DNA from: Hyposmocoma kahamanoa
Taxonomy: Eukaryota; Arthropoda; Insecta; Lepidoptera; Cosmopterigidae
Reading direction: 5' to 3'
Length of the DNA: 64,000 nucleotides
Assembly (NCBI RefSeq): GCF_003589595.1
Contig: NW_020654080.1
Coordinates: 425,432 to 489,431 of the forward strand
The first letter of the stretch is position 1. Every line of letters begins with the position of its first letter. Under the pieces are notes generated by a model, which saw nothing but the letters and a program-made list of their open reading frames with translations, was not told the DNA's origin and did no database searches. Shown one piece after another: positions 1-11,580 of the stretch. The position numbers and the translations under genes were made by a program.

Positions 1-1369
1 GAATGACAATTAAATACGCAACTAAAAAAGAATATTATACTCGTAGTGTAAACGACTACTTAGAAGATTAAATTTTGTACGCTTTTGTATAATGGCGAAT
101 AGATTAACTATAATGTAATAATAATTACCATCCTGTAAAACCTGTTCAACGAAAATTAATCTCATTTCATTTCAAGGGTTGTACCTTTAAAAAATATAAG
201 TCGATGCAGAATTTTTGCAAAAGATGCTATACCAGGTATTTTACGTTCAATACCTGCGACTACGTTGGTGAATAAAATTCTTAAGTACATAGGAACGATG
301 GAAACGGAGCTGTGAACCCTTCGCAATTGGTACTTTCGTATTAGTACCACGTGAACAATTTAAATTAACAAATATTTTATATAACAAATTATTCTACACA
401 ATGTTTTCATTCTTCCTCAACTTTAGTTCCACTGCAGGGTATTTTTTCTTTTCGACTGCATTCTTTGATTGGGCAGAGATCTTACTGGAAACGGCAATGA
501 AATGGAATTAGTAATAAAGCATTTAGTAAATAATCCAGTAAGCCTTAAAATTGTAATGTATATATTCTTTGTAGTTTTGGTGAATCGGTGGGTAATCTCA
601 GCGGTGATAACTTAGTGGGACAACAGTTGCTTCTCAATTATATGTCGATTGTTCTAATCTTCGTGGCGGCATGTACCTACGACTTAAATTTCTAAGTTAT
701 AGCTTATTAGTCATACCTCTGGATAACAATATAAAAACCATCGTGATGAGACGTGGAGATCGAAGATTGTCAACAATCCTTGGAAATAGTGTCAAGATCC
801 CAACCCGCATTGGGTCAGCGTAGCAGCTCTCGTAGCAGCTCTCCACGATGTGGTAGTGGCGTAATAGTTGGACCTTTATTAGGCTGGTGATGTTGTTGAC
901 TATATTCATATTATTTCTACAAGTGTTTCTGTTTTTCAACAGAAATTAGATAAACCATAAAACAGCGAGCCGAATTCGTGTCTCTAACAATAACGTGCAG
1001 TGATTGGAATGACAGCTGGTCACGTCTCGACTCATGCGCAGCTAGTCATGTATAGAATGAGATGAGACAAGTCGTAAATTGCATTTTTGTTGCAGATTTG
1101 TAGGGTTGTTATCCAGTGCAAGCGCTGAACGAGTATCTTAGTGGAAAGGTAAAGACTATTTATACTTTTTGAAATAGCACTGCGTTTGAAAATAATTCGT
1201 ATTTCAGAAAAAAACAGATTAAAACGTAAAATTGAAGGCGGGAGAAGTATAGGGTAGTCACAAGTTATAAGCCAGCATTTGGCTAGACGAATTGTACTTG
1301 GACCAATTGGTCACATTGCACTCTTAGAAATAAAGAGACGAAATTCGAAATATAGCAATCTTTGAAATA
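1..1369. other. AT-rich sequence, nothing recognised
   Basis: I see no coding region, tRNA-like box or repeat shared with the rest of the window. The short open frames here have AT-driven composition and no recognisable motif. The interval ends at the TA target dinucleotide of the Tc1 element (1368-1369). Confidence 0.6.
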
Positions 1370-1398
1370 CACACATCAAAAGTGTCTAGGGATCAAGT
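1370..1398 (+). repeat. Left terminal inverted repeat of the Tc1 element
   Basis: This 29 bp segment starts cacacatcaaaagtg and is the exact reverse complement of 2886-2914. It is preceded by the TA target duplication. The identity stops abruptly at 1399, so the repeat is of the short-TIR type. Confidence 0.95.
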
Positions 1399-1637
1399 GA
1401 ATATTTTTGAAATAAAAATTATTTAAGCAATATTTACCAAATCCAGTCTTCCAGGACGACTTCTTACTTTAATGCTTATGTTTTATTTAACCGCTTACCC
1501 CTATATTTAATTAAAATAAACTAAAATTGATGTTTTTGCAAATTGTGGGAAAAAACTCAAATTAACGGCGTCAATTAAATGACAAAAAAATGGCGAAAAT
1601 GATGATTTTGCTCATTTTTATTGTAAAGATAAGAAAA

Positions 1638-2663
1638 TTAATAATCTGTATTTCCACCATTAACACGAATCACACAATTACAGCGATTTGGCATGCTTAA
1701 GATGAGTTCATCAAAATCACTTTGAGGAATGGCCGCCCATGTGTTTTGTAACAAGTCAAAATATTGTTGTAGAGTATGTACGGTATGCATACTCGGCACA
1801 GCTCTTCTTTGAAGCATATCCCATGCGTGCTCAATTGGATTGAGGTCTGGCGATTGAGCAGGCCACGGCAGAACGTTGATACGAGCTTCGGCAAGAATGC
1901 GTGTTACGACTCTAGCCGTGTGTGGACGTGCGTTGTCATGCATTAGTTGAAATGAATCACCCAACTGGCCTCGCAATGGGATGATAACATCTGAAACAAT
2001 CCTCTCTGCGTAAACTTGAGCATTGAGGTTACCCCTGATCCAAATGAGATCGGTTCTTCCGCCGATCCAAATACCGGCCCATATCATTATTGTTCCCCGA
2101 CCATATGAATGAACTTCCTGACAATATCTCAAACGTTCATGACGTCCAGATGTTCTCCAAACACGAGTACGTCTTGTATCCGGTCTCATACCGAAGCGGG
2201 ATTCATCCGAAAAGCACACATAGCGCCTGTCTTCTTCCTCCCAGTTTCTGTGTTCGCGAGCCCATCGTAAACGGGTCCTGCGATTGCAGGGTGCAATAGG
2301 TGGAACTCTGAGCGGCCTTCGGGATCGCAGACCCATTTCACGTAAACGATTTCGGATTGTTTGATCGCTTATTACCAAGCCTGAGGAGCTGTGGAGCCTC
2401 GTAACCAACATCATGGCGGTCATGGTACGATTCCGTCGAGCAGTATTTTGGATATACCGGTCCTGTCTGCGAGTCGTGATGCGAGATCGTCCTCCATGTC
2501 GCTCGGCCACGCTGCCCGTCATGCGATAGCGCGTCCAGAGGCGACTTATGACGCTCTGTGTAGTGTTAAGAGTGAAAGCCACAGCACGTTGCCTGGAACC
2601 AGCTTCCAACATTCCGACGGCTCGCATCATCACTTCTCGGGTTAAATGATGTCGTCTCTCCAT
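1638..2663 (-). CDS. Tc1-like transposase, DD34E, intact
   Basis: A 341-residue protein read from ATG (2661-2663) to TAA (1638-1640) with no frameshift or internal stop. It cuts and pastes the surrounding element at TA sites in the nucleus. Order of parts: a first helix-turn-helix (about residues 5-50), a GRPR-like linker (GGRSR, 57-61), a second helix-turn-helix (about 66-118), then the DDE domain. The catalytic triad is visible: D153 in VCFSDESRF, D243 in LMHDNARPH and E278 in SPDLNPIEHAWD. There are exactly 34 residues between D243 and E278, which defines the Tc1 DD34E group and separates it from mariner DD34D. Length is usual for the family. It is the only gene of its element and lies between perfect TIRs. 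Host genes are not implied. I am confident of family and integrity; activity is inference. Confidence 0.95.
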   Translation of the reverse strand: MERRHHLTREVMMRAVGMLEAGSRQRAVAFTLNTTQSVISRLWTRYRMTGSVAERHGGRSRITTRRQDRYIQNTARRNRTMTAMMLVTRLHSSSGLVISDQTIRNRLREMGLRSRRPLRVPPIAPCNRRTRLRWAREHRNWEEEDRRYVCFSDESRFGMRPDTRRTRVWRTSGRHERLRYCQEVHSYGRGTIMIWAGIWIGGRTDLIWIRGNLNAQVYAERIVSDVIIPLRGQLGDSFQLMHDNARPHTARVVTRILAEARINVLPWPAQSPDLNPIEHAWDMLQRRAVPSMHTVHTLQQYFDLLQNTWAAIPQSDFDELILSMPNRCNCVIRVNGGNTDY

Positions 2664-2885
2664 AATAATGTAAATTGTTTCGGTTCCGATGCAGATATTG
2701 TAATGATTTTGTCAAAACGCTATAACTCATTTTTATACAAAACCACATTTACAATCGATTTTCTTCTTATTATCGAATTTTAAACAGTATTCCTTATTTA
2801 AATGTTAAAACTCACTAAAAAGTATCAATAGCTATACAAAAAAGTTAATATAATTAACCCTAATTGCAGCAATACTCTTAAACGT

Positions 2886-2914
2886 ACTTGATCCCTAGAC
2901 ACTTTTGATGTGTG
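2886..2914 (-). repeat. Right terminal inverted repeat of the Tc1 element
   Basis: Exact reverse complement of 1370-1398 over 29 bp, followed by TA at 2915-2916. It lies about 220 bp upstream of the transposase start codon, so the promoter should lie in 2664-2914. Confidence 0.95.
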
Positions 2915-2916
2915 TA

Positions 2917-5486
2917 GATAAAAAAAACAGTTGTTTTTGTTTTATTTATTTTGTCAGTTTCCCAAAAAAATGTTATGGACACTTTACTGAAAATAATATC
3001 TGTATATAAAACAAATGTTCTTAATATATATTTATAATTTCAAAGAGTTTTGTTGACTATCTTGTAATAAATTTTGGAAACTAATATCATCATTATAGGA
3101 ACTAAGCTTTGCTCTATCTTCGCTTGTATTAAAACATGAGTTTAACATGGCCTGAAGCAGGGGTCCAACCCCACTTCATTACAGTGCTCCCTCCGAAATG
3201 CACCGCACGTGTGTTGCGTGCACAACACGCTTGGACACCCCTGCCGGAACACCGAAGGTTGATCTCCCCAGCCCACTAACGCTTGGCCTACCCTGACAAG
3301 AGGCTCGTAATCACTTTTCTGCCGTTTAATTGTAATTTACCTGAAACATTTTTCTTAATTTTTCTCTAAGTTACGGTGTGGTCTTGATGAAGTGTTCTGC
3401 GGTGGAAATTAGTTTTAATTTTCATTGTATTGTACATTATTGTATATATACATATATGCATTTAATGAACATTACAAAAATCTCTCAAAACTGTACACTA
3501 ATATTTTTATACTGTTCTTTAAAAGTTTGGTAACAACAAATTAAATATCAAAAGTTTGGTATTGTCATTGTTGTCAAATGCTGAGCAAAATAAATGTTGC
3601 ATCTCGTAAATTCCTGTCCTAAGCTTGTCTGAAAGAAAATGTTTCTCAGCAATGTAAGTATTGGACGTTATTCTGCTACATTACAGTCCTAGGTTGGCAT
3701 TGTATTTTCATTAAAAAAAATCGTTATTCGCGTGCAATCCAATAAAGAATATGTATCATTTAATTCATTCAATCAATTAATTTATATTATAAAGTTTTCT
3801 TTTTGCCAAAGATTACTTTTACCTGCATTTTTTACATAATTCTATAATAGAATAAGAAATACGAACAACAGTTGTGAATTTCTTTACGGGGTTCTTAAAT
3901 CATCTTCTGCATCTTCGTACTAACAATTTATCATCAATGTAGAAGAAACTGAAGCAAAATTCACTAAATTATAGTAAATAGGTCTACTTACACTGGCCCC
4001 TTGTCTTGAATCGACGGGGGCTGTTGTCAGGAAATTATCAAATATTGAGCTCCGATTGACTTGTCTCTGCCACTCCCGGTCCCCCGCCGCCTTAGAGGGA
4101 TGACGAATCCGAAATTCCGATTCAATAAAACCATTAAATATCGTGTGAGAGTAGCTTTACGTTACGTTTAGTATATCGTTATTCAGTTCTGGTGAATTTT
4201 TATTTGCATTTACTATATTATGATTGTAAAGAAACATAAGGTGTCTGGTTATGAACTCCTAAAAGCTTTCAAAAACGTAATTAAGTTATTGGGTTAATAA
4301 ATAGAATTCGAAATTATAAACATATTTCTTTTGTTTGGTAATTAATTATACGATATTATTACATCTGATAATTTTCCATTATCTTATATATATTATATTT
4401 TTTCATTATAATTTAAAAAATAATAAAACTTTTGTTTAGAGATTGTCATTTGACATATTTGAACACGTCTCGGGTACAAACACATGGCAATTTGGTAGCA
4501 TTTTGATGTTCCAATTAATTTTATATATCATAGATAGTTATAGCTGCGAATACACCATAGGGCTACACCATACATAGATTCGTCGTAGAGGTAGGTTTAG
4601 TTGAAAGACGCTGAAACATTTTTATTACTTTGCGACTGAAGTACGGTAGGTGTGGAATTAAGGTCATAACAATCCATACGCTAGAATATAATATATTCAA
4701 CAAGATTCTATCGTGTCGCTAAATTTTGAAAGTTGATGTCACAATGACACGCCGCCAACTTTTACTTGTCACATTTACGCGAGGCGTGGGACCGAGAAAG
4801 CGAACTTTACTGATGACAGAGTATTTTGTCAGAATTGGGGCAAAGTTCTCTCTTCTACGAACAGAATTACAGTTTTGTGTTTGTGTCAAAATTATAAATA
4901 TACCTAAAATATGACATTCGTGTTCGTTCGTGAAGCGGAGTCGTAGCTTTTTGTCGATCGATTTGCAACAGCCTATACGAATTATCGTCACTATGTAGGT
5001 ACGCTCCCAGGGTGTAATAAGGCCATATCAGCTAATCACAAGTTTTCAGGAACGAGATTTAAAGGTTCTACGAACTAAAGCTTTCCTGGTGGCGTTTGGT
5101 ACAAAGTTAGTTATTTTATTCTTAAACAATTCGTTTCGGACTTTTATTTTAATCTGTTTTCAGGATTTTACATGATCGGATAAAGTACATCTTATCATGT
5201 AACACATTGGCACATTCTTTGGACAATATCCTTGGGTACATCGTATATATTTTCTAAGACCCTTACTTAATAGTAAATACCTAAACCATTTATCTAACTT
5301 TTAACTTTTTCCGGTTCTCCTCCGGTCACTCGCCACGTGAGTTATCCGTTAGTTTACTTAATATGTCACGTATGTAGGTTCATGTATGTAGGGTCACGGT
5401 GATTTCCTATCAAAGTTATAACATTTATATTTCACGTATTGAAAGGAAAAAGCTACACGTTGTTTGTGTAACTAATCGGTATTACT
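2917..5486. other. AT-rich sequence with two GC-rich patches, no gene seen
   Basis: No ORF with a recognisable domain. GC-rich patches stand out at about 3150-3300, which includes the imperfect palindrome gtgttgcgtgcacaacac, and at about 4010-4110 (runs of cccccgccgcc). They do not resemble any repeat elsewhere in the window. The rest is AT-rich. Confidence 0.5.
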
Positions 5487-5875
5487 ACACTTGTAATACT
5501 ATATTTTCCGTTGGAATTACGGCGTGAAATAGCAGATATTAACTGTCTTATTAAAATTGCCACCAATCTTATTGACTGCCCTGAGTTTCTGTCTGAGATA
5601 GATAGGCCGACATCAATTGTTTGCGCCCCCGTGCGACACCTTTGCCGGGCTGACAACACGCCTACGAAACGTAGTCTCACGTTGCTTAATTGTCTAGTCG
5701 CTAAGGTCCAGGATGCTGACATCTTTTGCTTCAACATTAGCAAAGTCACTTATAAGGCAAACTTAGCGTGTCAAATATGTATGTAGTATAAGTAATTAGC
5801 ATGTAAGCGTTTTGGTTGTTACTGTAAGTTTACATTGTGTCTTTAATAAATAAATAAATAAAAAAATAAACAAGG
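5487..5875 (+). mobile_element. LINE 3' fragment (reverse transcriptase C-terminus plus tail)
   Basis: The open frame 5511-5786 encodes 91 residues resembling the region after the reverse-transcriptase core in Jockey/CR1-type LINEs: a LIDCPEFLSEID block, then a basic RHLCRADNTP stretch, then AKVQDADIFCFNISKV. It has no in-frame ATG start and is the end of a 5'-truncated ORF2. About 60 bp of 3' untranslated sequence follows, then aataaa and an (aaat)n tail ending near 5875. Family placement rests on motif memory, not on a search. Confidence 0.65.
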
Positions 5876-7159
5876 GTTTCAGCTAAACAACTTCGTGATA
5901 ATACATTGATTCATTTATATGTGGCATTCACTAATTACAAGCGAAATTCGTTTATTTGGAGCGTGAGCAATAATTTAAAAAAAATTTCAACCCATTTCGA
6001 TTTCAGTCTATTCAACACAAGCTGTGCGCCCGTAAAAATATTAAGCTTATTATCTCGTTCAATTTTTTAGCAATGAAGTGTGTTAGCGAATATTGCTTAT
6101 TGTTGATTTGTTTATATAATGTGATAGATGTATTTTTATGGTTAATTGCCGCAGTCAGGCAGCGCGACTTTAAGCTTTATTTTCTACATTATAATGTCAA
6201 AAGACAATTAAAATGCAGCAAGTGGCGTTGTACCCGTTAAGCAGTGTTGCCAGACATTTCTTACATTTTTCGTAACTTTTGACCTTCTCGCGTATGACGC
6301 CTAGATATAAGTAACTTTTGAGATTTTTTAAATTCAACTAGATTAAATTGTAAGTTCTTTGCGAATGCCAATTAGACAATAACATAACACAGAAATGGCT
6401 AAAAATAAAATAAATCTGCCAATTACTGCTGAAAGCTTGAATTTTCTACCACTTATAAACTTTTTTTAGGATTTAGACGTTTATACTTGTATGAAAATGT
6501 AACTTTTGCAGTAAATGTGTAAATTATTAGGTAACTAAACGTAACTTTCGACTCAAGAGCCCCGCGCTGGTAACCGTGCCTTTAAAATAAAATAAAAATG
6601 AAAATAACTAATGCAAACACAAAATCATAAATGCAACCATCACGCAACAAACAATAGTCCCGGCATTCAAATCGAAAAAAAACCATCAATTATAGGATGT
6701 CATACTTGAGATGTTTACCACCGAGCTATCTACCTTTCTTCCCAGCTCCTCTACATTGCCAATTACTATGACACATAATTTCATCTCAATTAGTTGACCA
6801 ATCAAGTATATTGGCGTAATTGAAACAGTACAGAATGTTGTCGTTTTTTCATGGGAGTGAACGAGACGGCTGCTCGCTCAGTGTATTTTGCTATGCAAGG
6901 TAAGTTGGGAGCAGCCTGCTTCGTCGGATGAAATGGTCAGGCGTTTCATTTATTCATAATTAGTGAAAAGCTAATGTGGTTAATTAGTGCAATACCTTTA
7001 TAAAATCGATGAGATTTAGCGTATAAATGGTTCTTCATCTCCGAGATGAAAGTCAGTATAATAATATACATATAATGTGCCAGACAACCGTATCAATTAC
7101 CTAATCACTACAACCAAATGCAGTCCAGGGCACTAATCAGAATATCCAGACCGGAAGCA
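5876..7159. other. Unannotated AT-rich interval with one exon-like segment
   Basis: No repeat or domain recognised. Around 6851-6899 there is an ATG followed by 16 open codons and a good splice-donor match (caag|gtaagt at 6896-6905). This is followed by two homeodomain-type taattagtg motifs at about 6958-6990. It is described as a finding, not called as a gene. Confidence 0.4.
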
Positions 7160-7265
7160 AATTAGAAAAAATAATTTCCCAATTGGTCCAACTGGGAATC
7201 GAATCTGGGATCTCCTCATCGAATGTCCACAGTGCAAACCATGGGTCATCGAAGTCGTCTTAGAA
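7160..7265 (-). repeat. tRNA-derived SINE fragment
   Basis: Read on the minus strand this has a B-box-like motif (gattcgattccc, near 7195) preceded by an A-box-like region (near 7225-7255, around ccatggtttgcactg). The spacing fits a tRNA-derived SINE head. A related arrangement occurs at 49858-49925. It cannot fold as an intact tRNA, so it is a SINE remnant rather than a tRNA gene. Confidence 0.45.
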
Positions 7266-8766
7266 GCATGCAATAAGGTTACTGAACTTTCTCTGCTTTT
7301 TAATACAGTTATATATTAAAGGAACATCTGTTCTTACTCCTCTTTGTAATTTTTTAAATATTAGCTTTTATTTCTGAGCATTCGTTTCTATGAGAAAAGT
7401 AATTAAGCTTATTGTATCTGATGTATCTATAGCAAACGTTCAATAATATTTATAGCGTCTTACTGTAAATACAACTAGAATATGTATAACATACTAGGAA
7501 CCATCACTAAGGGTGTAACTTTTGACGTGTGTTCACTGACTCGAGGCGACAGCCCGGCTCCTTGTGGCACGCCACCTTGCTCACCAAGACGTCCTAAGGG
7601 AAATATTGTCGAATCTTTGTATTCGAGGGGTTCACCAGGGTCCATTTTTCAATGTTTTGTTGTCTTTCAAATAAATCCAACTATGCCTAAAAATGACGAT
7701 CTCCTAAGGCTCAATTTAAATTGCCGCGGAACGTAATGGTATTCTCACGCTATCCCATGGCAAAAATAAAACGTTGCTAGGCAATCAATGATGGCAGGCG
7801 TAAAGAACATTTTTTTGTCAATGCTCATTATTTAGGTTAGCTGTAAGCACAGCGTCATCACACAATTGAAATTTAAATAGGTTAGATGTAATTGGGTTAT
7901 CGTCGTCTTATATAAGATAAAAATGTGGTGATAAATGTAGTAATGTTGTAAACGCAATAATGTTTGTAGTTATTGCATTTTAATTAATTAAATTTCAAAT
8001 ACTAACTTTCAAATACTATATTACTTTAAAAATATATTTGAGCAAGAAGCTTGCAAGTTTTTCTTCAACAAAAATGAGTAAAAACGAACTATGTGAAAAC
8101 GCCTATGCGAGGTTGATAGTTAGGATAATTAATTAAACTATGATTGCAGAGAAAAACAAAGGATTATATTTTAGTAAAATATGTACACGTTACGCTAATG
8201 GCAATCAGAAGAAGAGAGAGGTAGCATTCTAAGAAAGAAAGAGACAAAAAGTTTTTGACACATGCGTTTCGATAATGCTATCACACACATGAGCATTACT
8301 GCTCTTTTAAATAGCGTTTTGTTTTACATCTCAACAGAGGTTTTCATTGTAAGGCGAGACGTCATGTACAAATAATACTTACGTAGGCAATTACAATGTT
8401 TGCAAAGTACCCATTGATACCTATGATTCATGAATAAAGTAATCAAGTTTTTGAATACTGTCAATATTTACTGCTCGAGAATTAGATCAAGGTAGATAAA
8501 AATAAACAAAATTTTAAGATTTTGTTTTCATTTAATGCATCAACTTCCGATTCTAATCTTGAATTACTAATTAAACGACGAAGTTTTGCAATTTCTCCCG
8601 TCAAAACAAAACATCGTTGGGGATGACGCAGTTTTATAAACATTGACAGTTTTATAAATGTTAATGTTTAAGTTAAAATATTGATGTTTTGTAAATATTG
8701 ACTCCCTGTAAAAAAACCCAATACAAAGATCTGCAACAAGCACATAAAGGAGTTCATAAGACCTAC
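7266..8766. other. AT-rich sequence, nothing recognised
   Basis: The 84-codon open frame at 7482-7736 has no recognisable motif, and I treat it as chance. No tRNA-like boxes or window-wide repeats are seen. Confidence 0.5.
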
Positions 8767-8875
8767 TGACGCGGTAGCTTAGTTGGTAAAAACGGTGTAG
8801 ATGCTGGTTCGAGTCAAGCCAGGTCGAAGGATTTTTTTTGTGTTGTTTTTTCTTGTTGTTGTTGTTTCAGTCACA
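8767..8875 (+). repeat. tRNA-like SINE head with T/G-rich tail
   Basis: An A-box-like gcggtagcttagttggtaa and a B-box-like gctggttcgagtcaagcc lie about 20 bases apart. They are followed by gtcgaagga and a T-rich, (gtt)n-like stretch. The head matches the tRNA-like core of family D (tggcttagttggtatagcg). The anticodon-arm region is shortened, so this is a degenerate SINE and not a functional tRNA. Confidence 0.5.
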
Positions 8876-9092
8876 ATTTTAATGTAATTTGAAATTTAAA
8901 GTATTTCAAAATTTAAGCACAAGTGGCTGCAATCGATGTTATACATTTTTTGATGCTTGCTGTACTCCCTCACTCGGATTTCCAATCTTCGGCCAGTCAT
9001 TTAGTCGGTAATACATGTCCACCTCTTTGGGTGCTTACGGCATATATGTCTAATGCACTAATAATGGGACCATTATGACCTGGTGGTTTTTT

Positions 9093-9990
9093 TATATATT
9101 TATAATAGACACACGCTTGGCCACAATCTCACCTGATGTTAAGCGACGATGAGACCGACGATTGAACGCGTTTGTCTAAAAAATTCCTATTCACGCCTTG
9201 AATAGCCCCAAATTGTACTTTTCGGGGGAAAACAGAAACCAGTAGAGCATTCCATTTTCAGAAAGGAGGAAGCAAAGCGCTTAGTGCGAATACGCGGAAT
9301 ATCAACGACATAAGAATGGAGTGCTCCGGACCTTCTAGTCGACCGAAGGAGGAACGGTGAGGGCGGAACCAAATTGAAAAGTTCCTGCGCACACTCCCCG
9401 AAATGTATCCGATAGAAAACCGACAAGCAGGCTACTTTTCTGCGATGGTCGAGATTTTGTAGCTTCGACTCCACAAGAGAATTGTTGTTAGTAAGTCTCT
9501 TTGCTTTTCGCTCCACCGAGTCCAAGACAGCTAACTGGTAATGGAGAGAGCCGTCCCAAAGGTGGCAGCAGTACTCCATACACGATCGAACTTGGGCTTT
9601 ATACAGATTTAAAAGCTGTTCAGGTATGAAGTACCGCCTGACCTTGTAAAGTATGCCTAGTTTTCTGGCAGCAGGATTTGCCAAGCACTCCATGTATCGC
9701 CCAAAGTTGAGGTTGGATGATAAGTCCAGACCAATTAACTTAAGGTGGTCCCTTATCGGCACGGATACATCTTGGAAAGTCGAAATAAGGAGTAGGGGAC
9801 TCCGTTTTGATGTGAAAACACACCTGTGTTATAGCCGCATTAAACCTGACCCTGTTCGCATCTCCCCAGTCGGAAGCCGCTTTCGGGCTCAGTTTCAAAC
9901 GGGTGACCATCGCCTCTCGTTTACACCGGATCTCTTCGCTGTTGTCTCGGGCGTTATTGCTCATATCAGCTATACGAATTTTGAAATATA
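9093..9990 (-). mobile_element. Jockey/CR1-type LINE, 5'-truncated 3' part
   Basis: On the minus strand this runs from the middle of the reverse transcriptase into the 3' untranslated region. Upstream part: KAASDWGDANRVRFNAA..TQVC. Then, after a frameshift at about 9820-9826 (bases lost after TQVC), the frame continues through DHLKLIGLDLSS, AARKLGILYKVRRYF, a SCMEYCCHLWDGS block, LDSVERKAKRL and DHRRKVACLSVFYRIHFG. The C-terminal end is damaged. 3' untranslated sequence follows down to about 9093 (cctgatgttaagcgacgatg, read on plus). This 3' end recurs at 18.7, 41.9 and 51.8 kb, so all four belong to one family. It is dead: no endonuclease, a broken frame and no 5' end. Confidence 0.85.
9187..9762 (-). 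pseudogene. Fragment of LINE reverse transcriptase (C-terminal third)
   Basis: 191 open codons of ORF2 in the element above; the frame opens at a GTG and has no true start. It covers the region after the catalytic palm of a non-LTR retrotransposon polymerase (GLDLSSNLNFGRYMECLA, then the conserved EYCCHLWDG block). The YADD active-site box is not in this piece. It is non-functional because 5' sequence is missing and the frame is broken about 60 bases upstream of the opening. Confidence 0.8.
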
Positions 9991-11404
9991 GCGAATTTTC
10001 CGGTTTTTTTTGGTGCACAAGAGATGGAGCACAGTAGAGAGATAGAGCTCATATTTTACCTCATCTGGTGTGCAAAATTTTTGACATCTATAATTCTGCG
10101 ATCCATAGCTCGTTGGCAAACCCTCAATTTGGACTTCTGAATGGTAGTTAAGGACCGCGTTTTTGGGCACCGTAGTTAAAGATAAGCAGCAAAGGCGATT
10201 CATAAGATTTTATGGAATTACACTTTTTATATCAATTTTTCAATAATGCGGTCTCATCGCATCCAAAACTGTGTCTATAAATATAGAGCCCTTTACGATG
10301 AGCTTGTCAATCTGGTCTGACCACCTTACAAGGCGGACCGAGGACCTTGTGAAGGCCGGTCGTAGTGGCGAATAACAAGCTCGTGGAAACATGGGATTGT
10401 AAACAAGGTTTAAAGATATTTACGGCCGAACATTGCTGCAAACTTATGGAATTTTAAGGAGATTTGACTTCGTGCGAAAGGGACTACAGTGTACCTTGTC
10501 GAAACATCACGAATATTTACGACCTCTCCCGATTTATACGTGTTTAAATATCGATATCCGCATGATATCAGGCTAATGGGGTTCGCCTCCGCCCCGCGCC
10601 CCGCGCCGCGGAAGCGAATTAGCAATTGTTCCAACGAAATTGATTTTGCATTTGATTGATTACTCTGTATAAACTGTTACATTTTAAACAAACAAGCCGC
10701 TGTAAACAGCCGCTTTCACGCAATTTACTTCGATACGCCCGTGGAACGGGGAAAGTAAATCTAATCTTAATAATGCCCTATAAAATAATTTTGGAAAAAT
10801 AAATGTTTCTCCCTAAGCATAAAGTTCAAATTCATACATCAAGACGAATACGAAATCTAGCATCGAAATTTATATAGAAAAATACCTGAGATCGTCAAGT
10901 TTCACAACACGTCGAGTTTTATTAACTTTTTCATAACAATCGGCAAAGTTCGTACTTCTCAATAGTTTTTCAGTTGAATTAGTACCAACTTTACTAGCCG
11001 CGAGGCTCCCGGTAATATTTAAACCACAAATGGACCATGAATGCATTGACACCGAGGCATTGGAGTTCCGTACACGATTTTTTAGGTTATAACAGGACTC
11101 ACTTATGAAATACACACTCAGCGTCATTCAAGAATGTCATTTTATAGAAAAGAGTTATCGATTTGACTCGACTGCGATCGACTGAAAAAACAAAACTGGC
11201 GACTGGCAGCAGCGGTGGAAGGGACATTCCATTGTGTTTACTTGGACCGATAAAAGAGCTAATGTTGATCATCTATGTATATATTTATAATTTATTAGAA
11301 AACTAAAGGTTATTATACACCTTCTGCGTATTTGGATGACAAAAATCCGTGGTAGTAACCCGTTTAGCTCATGGAGGTAGTCTCGATCTCTGATGTTTCA
11401 AAAA
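9991..11404. other. Unannotated, with one strong GC islet
   Basis: No ORF with a recognised domain; the 77-codon minus frame at 9970-10203 matches nothing I know. A GC islet at about 10573-10616 (ccgccccgcgccccgcgccg) stands out in AT-rich sequence. Confidence 0.45.
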
Positions 11405-11580
11405 AAAAAAAATATTGTAAATGTTCTTTACAAAGAGCAACCCCTAGAGTTTCTTGCTCATTCTTCTCAGGGGAATCTGCCTTACGAATGAGCGGTAGAG
11501 TTTAACCATTGTGACGATTTCAAGTGTAATAATGCTTACCTATGAAATAAAGATTATTTTGAATTTGAATTTGAAAAACT
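11405..11580 (+). mobile_element. LINE 3' untranslated end with (ttttgaa)n tail
   Basis: It carries a conserved block (cctagagtttcttgctcatt, then cttctcaggggaatctgcc), then cttacctatgaaataaag and a short tail of gaattt units. The block containing tagagtttcttgctc recurs in reverse at about 55800-55840 next to a reverse-transcriptase C-terminus. That identifies both as ends of the same LINE family. No coding sequence remains here. Confidence 0.65.

Larger units (their letters stand above)
1370..2914 (-). mobile_element. Complete Tc1-family (DD34E) DNA transposon
   Basis: A 1545 bp element bounded by perfect 29 bp terminal inverted repeats (1370-1398 and 2886-2914) and flanked on both sides by TA (1368-1369 and 2915-2916), the duplicated target of Tc1/mariner elements. 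It holds one uninterrupted transposase ORF on the minus strand, with about 240 bp (1399-1637) and 220 bp (2664-2885) of untranslated sequence between the ORF and the inverted repeats. Its length matches typical Tc1 elements (about 1.6 kb). Perfect ends, an intact TA duplication and an intact ORF point to a recent insertion and possibly an autonomous copy. No second copy or deletion derivative of it appears elsewhere in the window. Confidence 0.95.

Noticed and set aside
1697..2645. Other ORFs overlapping the Tc1 transposase
   Set aside because: They are shadow frames of the 341-codon transposase, whose motifs lie only in the 1638-2663 minus frame.
5846..5875. CRISPR-like or satellite array
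   Set aside because: It is the (aaat)n tail of a LINE. No spaced direct repeats of CRISPR type occur anywhere in this eukaryotic window.
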